From Candidatus Latescibacterota bacterium (lineage in GTDB: Bacteria > Latescibacterota > MVCY01): DNA of 6,068 nucleotides. Location of the stretch: NCBI GenBank assembly GCA_030608245.1, contig JAUWEO010000113.1, positions 1 to 6,068 of the forward strand, read 5' to 3'. The notes under the pieces were generated by a model, which worked only from the letters and a program-made list of their open reading frames with translations, was not told the DNA's origin and ran no database searches. The translations under genes were made by a program, and so were the position numbers. The stretch's first letter is position 1; each line of letters opens with the position of its first letter. Below are positions 1 through 4,979 of the stretch, one piece after another.

Positions 1-37
1 GGCCTGCTGTTTCTCGATGACTTCACGCACCGGAACC

Positions 38-1177
38 TCAAACTGGAGTTTGCTCGCTGATCGAAGAGCGGCTTACCTGGCCGGTACGAGCCGTTCCGTC
101 CGGGGGGTGCGGGGCACCCGTCCCGTCTCCTACCGGAATTGTGGCCATACTTGGGAGCATAAAATCATCTTCTCTTAGGCTATATCCCCTAATCTGACCT
201 TTGGGAGCATCATCTATAATATAACTGACAACATAGATTTCCCCATCTTCAAACTGCACCCATCCTGAATACCCAAGGTCCGCTATTGGGCTTCTGTCAT
301 AATCAATAGGCATGATCCTCACGCTTTGTTCACTTCTGATATGTGATTTCGCGGATTCCACATCCGTCAACGCGGCAAAGAAATTCTGCATGCTATCTCC
401 GAATACCCTTTTCCCTCCTTGCGTAAACCTATATGTTATCATAATTGTGCCGCTCTTCAGCATACCTGCTACAGGCCTTTGGCAACCGGGGAGCGGAACC
501 TGGTAAGGGCCTTCCCAGCTCTCTCCTTCGTCCGTCGAAATTGCTTTGTAACAATCCTTACCCACACCGGAGTCCTCCCTCAGGAAAGCCACCAATGTGC
601 CGTCAGGCAAAGGCAGTATGGATGCTTCACATAAGCGCAACCCTTCGCATGCGGCAATACATATAGGCCCTGTCCAATTCAAGCTCTTATCGTCGGAATA
701 CCACAAGAACTGCTCATCATATCCACTTTTCCTATTTGCTTTTGTATCAGAAAAAATCCATCTCCCCGAACGAAGCTCAATCATCTTATCTGGTATACCC
801 CCGGTTGAGGGAAGCTTTACAGGCTCACTCCACGTCTTTCCTTCTGAATCTCCAATCCACATGTATGTTACTGAATCAACACCCAGGTCCTCCGGCCCCG
901 CCGCCTTATCACATAATATTACCAGGCTGTCATCTCTTAGGCGGGATATCCTGCCTGTATCCCATCCGTTTGTCTCTTCTGTTAAAGGAATTCTGTCGCT
1001 CCAGGTCCTACCCCTGTCGACACTTTCTCTTGATACTATTCGGCTCCATGAACGGTCCAAGTGATGGACTACTTCCGTAAACACACAGATCAGTTTCCCT
1101 TTTGCTGTAAGCGCCACATCCGGCCATGCCTCGTATACTCTGTCATCACGGCTTACTGCAAACTTCTGAATAGACAT
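38..1177 (-). CDS. Sialidase-like BNR/Asp-box repeat protein
   Basis: Predicted six-bladed beta-propeller of the sialidase/neuraminidase superfamily, about 379 residues. Four Asp-box motifs (S-x-D-x-G-x-T-W type) are visible: SVDRGRTW at about 52-59, GDSEGKTW at 109-116, SDDKSLNW at 161-168 (degenerate) and STDEGESW at 214-221. A late stretch, GYSGWVQFEDGEIYVVSY (about 302-319), resembles the last blade of BNR_2-type proteins. I chose ATG 1177 because AAGGA lies 10 nt upstream; an in-frame TTG at 1183 is possible. There is no signal peptide, so the sequence gives no sign of export. I do not see the R-I-P motif of classical sialidases clearly. Substrate and catalysis are therefore unproven: it could be a glycoside hydrolase acting on something other than sialic acid. 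The last ~30 residues (Gly/Pro/Ser/Thr-rich) are encoded by GC-rich DNA unlike the rest of the gene and may be a read-through tail. The family call is fairly sure, the function is not. Confidence 0.8.
   Translation of the reverse strand: MSIQKFAVSRDDRVYEAWPDVALTAKGKLICVFTEVVHHLDRSWSRIVSRESVDRGRTWSDRIPLTEETNGWDTGRISRLRDDSLVILCDKAAGPEDLGVDSVTYMWIGDSEGKTWSEPVKLPSTGGIPDKMIELRSGRWIFSDTKANRKSGYDEQFLWYSDDKSLNWTGPICIAACEGLRLCEASILPLPDGTLVAFLREDSGVGKDCYKAISTDEGESWEGPYQVPLPGCQRPVAGMLKSGTIMITYRFTQGGKRVFGDSMQNFFAALTDVESAKSHIRSEQSVRIMPIDYDRSPIADLGYSGWVQFEDGEIYVVSYIIDDAPKGQIRGYSLREDDFMLPSMATIPVGDGTGAPHPPDGTARTGQVSRSSISEQTPV
105..119. repeat. GC-rich hairpin in the sialidase-like gene's 3' end
   Basis: GGGTGC (105-110) and GCACCC (114-119) form a perfect 6-bp stem with a 3-base GGG loop. 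It lies inside the last ~30 codons, where GC content jumps. No T-run follows on either strand, so it is not a standard terminator. It resembles the palindromic spacers between the other genes, which suggests that the original gene end was near here. Confidence 0.45.
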
Positions 1178-1187
1178 AAACAAACCA

Positions 1188-1192
1188 TCCTT
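1188..1192 (-). promoter_or_regulatory. Ribosome binding site deciding the sialidase-like start
   Basis: The minus strand reads AAGGA here, 10 nt before ATG 1177 and only 4 nt before the alternative TTG at 1183. The spacing favours the ATG. Confidence 0.5.
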
Positions 1193-1205
1193 TCGAAGTG
1201 ATAGG

Positions 1206-1310
1206 TCTTACCGCACCCAGGTCCAACAGCACCAAGGTGTGGCGGAAGGTGTTCGCCTCGTTGTACCGGCCCGTGTAGGTGCCCAGGCGGCGGTTCGGTG
1301 AGTGGCCGTT
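1206..1310 (-). pseudogene. Unrecognised GC-rich coding remnant
   Basis: Directly after a TGA at 1311-1313 the minus strand opens into a frame reading N-G-H-S-P then NRRLGTYTGRYNEANTF then RHTLVLLDLGAVR. Third positions are strongly G/C (AAC, GGC, ACC, CTG), unlike the flanking DNA, which makes this look like real protein-coding sequence. It has no plausible start codon with a ribosome binding site. The frame then runs on into the sialidase-like gene in the wrong phase until a stop at 1146-1148. I do not recognise the family; the 'F-R-H-T-L-V-L-L-D-L' ending looks like a terminal beta-strand. My reading is a leftover piece of a gene lost by rearrangement. A chance open stretch cannot be excluded. 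Confidence 0.35.
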
Positions 1311-1324
1311 TCAGCGACTGGTTC

Positions 1325-1357
1325 GTTTCTGAATTAACGAGAGAAAAATGCAGAAAC
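1325..1357. repeat. Inverted repeat in the gene-poor stretch
   Basis: GTTTCTG (1325-1331) and CAGAAAC (1351-1357) are perfect 7-bp inverted arms with a 19-base AT-rich loop. It lies between the transposase remnant and the coding scrap, so it could mark an old insertion end. The pairing is short enough to be chance. Apart from this repeat and the two remnants, nothing else is supportable in 1178-1529. Confidence 0.3.
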
Positions 1358-1372
1358 TCGAAGCAATTTTTT

Positions 1373-1516
1373 TCAGGCCGCTTGACTGATTTCTAACAGT
1401 AAAGACTGACCTCGGTTTGCTGCCAACCGGAAAGCACGGGCAAAGCTCTTTCTCTCCGCTCTTAAGGCCAGAATGGTTTGGTCTTGACCGGTATGTCTTT
1501 GCTCTGGAGTAACATA
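1373..1516 (-). pseudogene. C-terminal remnant of a DDE (rve-type) transposase
   Basis: Just past the stop of the 191-residue gene, a different minus-strand frame reads YVTPEQRHTGQDQTILAL, then R-A-E-R-K-S-F-A-R-A, and ends at TGA 1373-1375. The pattern 'V-T-P-x-Q-R-H-x-G-x-D-x-x-I-L-A-x-R' is what I know from the C-terminus of integrase-core transposases of IS3/IS481-like elements, where it follows the catalytic DDE domain. Only about 20-25 residues match. The usual continuation (H-P-E-R-W ... L-N-P) is missing, and no catalytic domain is found upstream, where the 191-residue gene sits in another frame. I infer a decayed insertion-sequence tail. The exact IS family cannot be named from so short a piece. 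Confidence 0.5.
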
Positions 1517-1529
1517 CCCTCTCCTCCCT

Positions 1530-2105
1530 CTAACTTGCTTCGAGGTTAGTCGATCCTTCTACGGGGATCTCAGAAACATTATAAAGCATCGCAGTCAGAG
1601 GGTCATATCTGAACTGCCCCATTCTGGTGACGAGGTCTTTGAGCGCAGCGATATCGATCGCACTCAGGTCTGTTCGCGCATAGTGGGCTCGGGTTACAGC
1701 GCGCTGTGAAAATGAATCGATGACAACGGAACCGGGCACGTCCGTCTCGCCGGACTGAATGTCAAGCCGCTTCAGGACACACTCGCCGGTCTCTCTTCGT
1801 CTTGTGACGCACACATGGCATCCCGGGGTCAGTTTCAACTGCTGCACCACGCACTGAGGAAGGTCAGAACTCCGCTCCTCTGTGCTCACCGACGACACGA
1901 AGATGCCAACCCGCCGAGGCCTCAACTGAATCCCCTCGAGCCTTCCGAATGCTTCCCGCAGGGCAGCCTTAGACACACGCAGAACGTATGGCTTTCTGAG
2001 TTTGCACACGAGAACGACTTCCTCGCGGGCACGAGGATGTTCCTCTGAGAGAAGCTCGACCCATCGGTCTGTGGTCAGCCTATTCTGCGTCTGCGTTGTT
2101 TTCAT
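1530..2105 (-). CDS. Hypothetical protein, 191 residues
   Basis: An unrecognised soluble protein starting at ATG 2105, with only a weak GGA upstream. Coding character is good: GC-rich codons, alternating hydrophobic strands in the first half (VVLVCKLRKPYVLRV at 30-44, RRVGIFVSSVS at 64-74) and a CHVCVTRRRETGECVLKRLDI hairpin-like stretch (about 96-116). The C-terminal part looks helical (IDIAALKDLVTRMGQF at 150-165). There are no membrane segments or signal peptide. Three cysteines (96, 99, 109) do not form an obvious zinc site. It sits between the sulfatase and an IS remnant, which begins in another frame almost at its stop codon, so its C-terminus could have been altered by that insertion. 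I assign no function; a small regulatory or accessory protein is only a guess. Confidence 0.6.
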   Translation of the reverse strand: MKTTQTQNRLTTDRWVELLSEEHPRAREEVVLVCKLRKPYVLRVSKAALREAFGRLEGIQLRPRRVGIFVSSVSTEERSSDLPQCVVQQLKLTPGCHVCVTRRRETGECVLKRLDIQSGETDVPGSVVIDSFSQRAVTRAHYARTDLSAIDIAALKDLVTRMGQFRYDPLTAMLYNVSEIPVEGSTNLEAS

Positions 2106-2122
2106 GTCTGTCCAATGTCGAA

Positions 2123-2150
2123 CGGCTGGCGCTTCAGCCGCCGAAGGCGG
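2123..2150. repeat. Two overlapping, mutually exclusive hairpins
   Basis: CGGCTG/CAGCCG (2123-2128 with 2135-2140, 6 bp, 6-base loop) overlaps CCGCC/GGCGG (2138-2142 with 2146-2150, 5 bp, GAA loop on plus, TTC on minus). They share bases 2138-2140, so only one can form at a time. They fill most of the 80-base gap between the sulfatase stop and the 191-residue gene. Neither is followed by a T-run, so a standard intrinsic terminator is unlikely. An mRNA-stabilising or attenuator-like role is only speculation. Confidence 0.45.
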
Positions 2151-2185
2151 TCGACTGGAAGCGCGGGTTCGGCAATTCTCTTATC

Positions 2186-3607
2186 TCAATGCATATCTTT
2201 GGCGTAGCGTTTGTCACCGACTTCCTCTTGGATACGATGCAGTTCGCGTTTCAGTTCCGCCACGGTATCACCATAGGCAGGGTCGTCATACACGTTGTGA
2301 AGCTCGCGAGGGTCTCTCTGCAAATCAAACAATTCCCACTCCGGCGCATGCGGTTCATCAACTGCGCCAGCCTGGCCCAGAGCGTCGGCATAGTAGTAGA
2401 TCAGTTTGTAACGTTTCGTTCGAACGCCGTAATGGGCATATACATTGTGGTGGGCCTTATGCATCCAATATCGATAGTACATCGCTTGCCGCCAATCCGG
2501 GGGCGTATTGCCCTGCAAGATCGGGAGGAAGCTTCGGCCCTGAAACTCCTCGGGTATCGGTACACCGGCCAGGTCCAGGAACAAGGATGCAAAGTCTACG
2601 TTGAGAACGATGTCATCATGCAGGCTGCCCGGCTTCACTTCCTTAGGATATCGAAGGATGAACGGCATACGCAGAGACTCTTCATACATAAAGCGCTTGT
2701 CGTACCAGCCGTGATCACCAAGGAAGAAACCTTGATCCGACGTGTAGATGACGACCATGTTCTCGGCAAGCCCTTCCTCGTCCAGATAATCCAGAACTCG
2801 ACCGACATTGTCATCAACACTGGCCACAACCCTAAGATAGTCTTTGATATAGCGTTGATATGCCCACCGGCGCAGTTCGTTCTCAGGCAGTTCTTTGGGA
2901 ACCTCGCATTTGAGATCTGCACTGTTCATGTGTGGGCCGACGCGCATTTCAGCTGCTGCTGCGGCAGAAGCACGGTTGCTATAATCGTCATAAAGTGTCT
3001 CCGGTTCGGGAACGTCTTCGTTTAGGAACATCTGTGCATGTTTCTCGTCCGGATACCAGGGACGATGAGGCGCCTTGTGGTGATAGAGCAGACAGAATGG
3101 GCGGCACCGATCTCGTTCCTTCAGCCAGTCAAGACTCATATCGGTGATGAGGTCTGTTGCATAGCCTGGTACCGTTCGCGTGGTGCCACCATCCGGTCCT
3201 TTGAAAATGAATTCGGGATTGTGGTAACGGCCCTGACCTGGCAATACGGCCCAATTATCGAAGCCGGTTGGGCAATGATCCGGTCCTGTGCCCAGATGCC
3301 ACTTCCCGAATATGGCGGTCTGATAGCCGTTTTCCTGAAGCAGTTTGGGAAACGTCTGCAGCCGATTGTCCATAGGTGTGGAAAGAGTCGTGACGCCGTT
3401 CATATGATTGTATGTTCCGGTGAGGATTGTCGCGCGGCTGGGTGTGCAGATGGAATTTGTGCAAAAGCAATTGTCGAATCGCACGCCGCCGCCGGCGATA
3501 CGGTCCAAATTGGGCGTCTTATTGATCCGACTTCCGTAACAGCTCAACGCGTGCGACGCATGATCGTCGGACATAATGAAAAGTATATTGGGTCTGCTGT
3601 CGCTCAT
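2186..3607 (-). CDS. Type I sulfatase (formylglycine-dependent)
   Basis: A sulfate ester hydrolase of the alkaline-phosphatase superfamily, 473 residues, a normal full length. It opens with the metal-site strand PNILFIMSDD (Asp14, Asp15). Next comes CTPSRATILTG at 54-64, where Cys54 is the residue converted to formylglycine by a maturase (anSME/FGE); no maturase gene is in the window. GKWHLG (101-106), HHKAPHRPW (176-184) and TSDQGFFLGDHGWYDK (289-304, with the metal-binding Asp291/Gln292) supply the remaining active site. The C-terminal part (HYGVRTKRYKLIYYY, then WELFDLQRDPRELHNVY) matches the DUF4976-type C-terminal domain common in carbohydrate sulfatases. The likely substrate is a sulfated sugar, but I cannot name the subfamily. 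There is no signal peptide, so it may act in the cytoplasm on imported oligosaccharides. The start ATG 3607 directly precedes the conserved first strand, but its ribosome binding site is weak (AGGAG lies 16 nt away). Confidence 0.95.
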   Translation of the reverse strand: MSDSRPNILFIMSDDHASHALSCYGSRINKTPNLDRIAGGGVRFDNCFCTNSICTPSRATILTGTYNHMNGVTTLSTPMDNRLQTFPKLLQENGYQTAIFGKWHLGTGPDHCPTGFDNWAVLPGQGRYHNPEFIFKGPDGGTTRTVPGYATDLITDMSLDWLKERDRCRPFCLLYHHKAPHRPWYPDEKHAQMFLNEDVPEPETLYDDYSNRASAAAAAEMRVGPHMNSADLKCEVPKELPENELRRWAYQRYIKDYLRVVASVDDNVGRVLDYLDEEGLAENMVVIYTSDQGFFLGDHGWYDKRFMYEESLRMPFILRYPKEVKPGSLHDDIVLNVDFASLFLDLAGVPIPEEFQGRSFLPILQGNTPPDWRQAMYYRYWMHKAHHNVYAHYGVRTKRYKLIYYYADALGQAGAVDEPHAPEWELFDLQRDPRELHNVYDDPAYGDTVAELKRELHRIQEEVGDKRYAKDMH

Positions 3608-3637
3608 TTTCTATAGCTCGATTCTCCTGACCGAACA

Positions 3638-3713
3638 CAAAGCTCACTCGCTTTGCCCGCAGTGCGGACCCGCATGCTGGGTGGTGTGGGGGGCGGGGGA
3701 GAAAAGCCCCGCC
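3638..3713. repeat. GC-rich spacer with three inverted repeats
   Basis: Between the membrane protein and the sulfatase are CAAAGC/GCTTTG (3638-3643 with 3650-3655), TGCGG/CCGCA (3663-3667 with 3670-3674, near-palindrome) and GGCGGGG/CCCCGCC (3692-3698 with 3707-3713, 8-base loop). The plus strand also has clustered G-runs at 3679-3699 that could form a quadruplex. The strongest hairpin lies about 20 bases past the membrane protein's stop, in the right place for a terminator, but lacks the T-run. Confidence 0.5.
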
Positions 3714-3733
3714 TACCCGATTAGATGATAAAT

Positions 3734-4153
3734 TCAATGATCCTTATTGAGATTATCTCCGTATAGTTTTTTCATACATTCAGGGCAGATACCATGAGAA
3801 AATTGAGATGATGTTTTTCGGGAAATATACGATTCCAATTGCTCCCAAGAATCTATTTTCTTTGGGTCGGAATCTGGCTTTCTTATTCTCTTACAGTTCG
3901 AACAGATCGGCAAAAAGCTTTCCAGTGTATTTACACGTTGCTGGAGTTTTGCGTTTAGTCCTCTAACTTTGACAATGTATATTCCCACAATAGCACCTGA
4001 TACGCCTCCAAATAAGACTGGGATTATGAATCCTATTGGTGTAAATGGATCGGCACCCAAGGCGGCTTTCTGGAAAACAGAAAGGACTGATAGAACTATA
4101 GCCCCCAGGCAAAATGAGACCATTAACCACAATAATTGCTTTTTAGTAAGCAT
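3734..4153 (-). CDS. Two-helix membrane protein with C-terminal Cys4 'LPICxxCKxIR' domain
   Basis: About 139 residues from the preferred ATG at 4153 (AAGGA 8 nt upstream); in-frame ATGs at 4171 and 4159 are less well placed. Two hydrophobic segments come first: roughly 7-27 (LLWLMVSFCLGAIVLSVLSV) and 37-61 (from FTPIGFIIPVLFGG to GIYIV). A short heptad-like stretch (LNAKLQQRVNTLESF) follows, then LPICSNCKRIRK, W-E-Q-L-E-S-Y-I, and SHGICPECMKKLYG at the end. This tail is a well-known small domain usually found at the C-terminus of response regulators, PAS proteins and histidine kinases in environmental bacteria. Its four cysteines (about 84, 87, 123, 126) form two CxxC pairs that probably bind a metal. 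Here it is joined to a membrane anchor instead of a receiver domain. The domain's function is unknown to me. Both termini are likely cytoplasmic, which is an inference. A GC-rich attC-like element sits immediately upstream. Confidence 0.85.
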   Translation of the reverse strand: MLTKKQLLWLMVSFCLGAIVLSVLSVFQKAALGADPFTPIGFIIPVLFGGVSGAIVGIYIVKVRGLNAKLQQRVNTLESFLPICSNCKRIRKPDSDPKKIDSWEQLESYISRKTSSQFSHGICPECMKKLYGDNLNKDH

Positions 4154-4161
4154 TTTCATTA

Positions 4162-4166
4162 TCCTT
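4162..4166 (-). promoter_or_regulatory. Ribosome binding site deciding the membrane-protein start
   Basis: The minus strand reads AAGGA, 8 nt before ATG 4153. The upstream ATG at 4171 begins before this site and the ATG at 4159 is only 2 nt from it, so 4153 is the best start. Confidence 0.55.
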
Positions 4167-4174
4167 TTCATTTC

Positions 4175-4256
4175 AGCTAACGGGGCGCGGGATAAGCCGC
4201 GCCCTCGCAGCGACCGAAGGGAGCGAGAAGGCGTCTGGTCATCCCGGATGTTATGT
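4175..4256 (-). other. attC-like palindromic element (candidate integron recombination site)
   Basis: On the minus strand this 82-base element starts with ACATAAC (4256-4250) and ends with GTTAGCT (4181-4175). These outer boxes approach the attC consensus pair RYYYAAC ... GTTRRRY, with one mismatch each, and pair through TAAC/GTTA. Inside them GGGAT (4245-4241) pairs with ATCCC (4193-4189), giving the two-box imperfect dyad of attC sites. The length is in the normal range (about 57-141 bases). A competing perfect hairpin, GGGCGCGG/CCGCGCCC (4183-4190 with 4197-4204, loop GATAAG), and CTCGC/GCGAG (4204-4208 with 4223-4227) lie within. It sits 20 bases after the repair-gene stop, and the next gene's first ATG begins 3 bases after GTTAGCT, which is how cassettes are organised. 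There is no integrase gene and no convincing second site in the window, so this may be an unrelated palindromic repeat. Confidence 0.3.
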
Positions 4257-4276
4257 CCTCTCGTACGCGTTGAAAT

Positions 4277-4904
4277 TCAGGCTTGCATTGCTTTCCTTCG
4301 TAGTTTCTCTGGCATTTTCTCTATTGCATATCTGAAAGCCGTCCTTGGCATGCGATCTCTATTCTTCATCACATAATCATATACTTCCCTCTGATAATGG
4401 ACGGATGCAGCTTTCAGCATCCATCCAAAACCCTTTTGAACGTGCATGTCTTGGTCATTCATCAATCGGTCAGAAATCTCGAACAACATATTTGGTTGGT
4501 ATTCTAACTACATAGCTACCACTTTCCGATTTTATGAAAATAACAGCCGATGCTCTTCTGATCCATTTGCCCTTAGCCCTTGTCCATTCGCGAATTCTCG
4601 GAAATAGACCGCAGTCTGCTTCCCAAAATGGGTTGAGGACCCTCTTGCAGAAGTCATCACATGTACCCCATGAGAATATATACCGATGTAGCCATTGCTC
4701 GAATATGTCGAAGTCTGTGGCTTCCAAAGAAGCAAATCTATCACTTAGCCAGGCGCATGCAATCATTTGCTGCCAAGTATCTCTTGACTTCATGAGTTCT
4801 TTGCACGATGGGATGAGGTAAGAAGGGCACTTTTGAAGGTATTCCTTTGCGTAGGTAGAAGCAAGCCGACGGACAAATGGGCTTTGACTGTTGCCAACCT
4901 TCAA
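4277..4904 (-). pseudogene. Frameshifted DNA alkylation repair protein (AlkD-like)
   Basis: A HEAT-repeat DNA glycosylase of the AlkD/DNA_alkylation family, which removes alkylated purines from DNA. It is read in two minus frames. The first (4904-4470) contains WGTCDDFCKRVLNPFW and WTRAKGKWIRRASAVIF, matching the family's 'W..CD..C' and 'W.RRASAV' regions. The second (from about 4507 to 4277) continues with MLFEISDRLMNDQDMHVQKG, GWMLKAAS and MPRTAFRYAIEKMPEKLRRK, the conserved C-terminal half. One extra base between about 4490 and 4508 would explain the break; the second frame is closed by a TAG at 4508-4510. The start is also doubtful. The frame begins with a TTG (4904) after an in-frame TAA at 4911-4913, and the conserved N-terminal helices are short. 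The joined product is about 209 residues versus roughly 220-235 for relatives. A sequencing error could mimic the frameshift. The family call is firm, and the gene is probably non-functional as written. Confidence 0.85.
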
Positions 4905-4979
4905 AAGTCCTTATTCGTTAGACGGGTTTCTAAAAATCATTCCACTGGCAAATACTTTTTGCATGCTATTTTTTTTCTC

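Noticed and set aside
1..60. End of a plus-strand gene entering from the left (stop at 58-60)
   Set aside because: Only 19 codons are visible and no family is recognisable, so it is not called as a feature.
597..1064. Plus-strand open frames opposite the sialidase-like gene
   Set aside because: They are shadow frames of a gene with four Asp-boxes and show no ribosome binding site or recognisable domain.
2096..3025. Long plus-strand open frame opposite the sulfatase (309 codons)
   Set aside because: It mirrors the sulfatase on the other strand, its translation shows no family features, and the sulfatase motifs cover the same bases.
3692..3713. Intrinsic terminator after the membrane-protein gene
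   Set aside because: The stem is strong and well placed, but no T-run follows on the minus strand, so I list it only as an inverted repeat.
4917..4923. GTTAGAC on the plus strand (GTCTAAC on minus), an exact match to an attC outer box
   Set aside because: No partner box at a suitable distance on either strand; a 7-base degenerate match alone is expected by chance.
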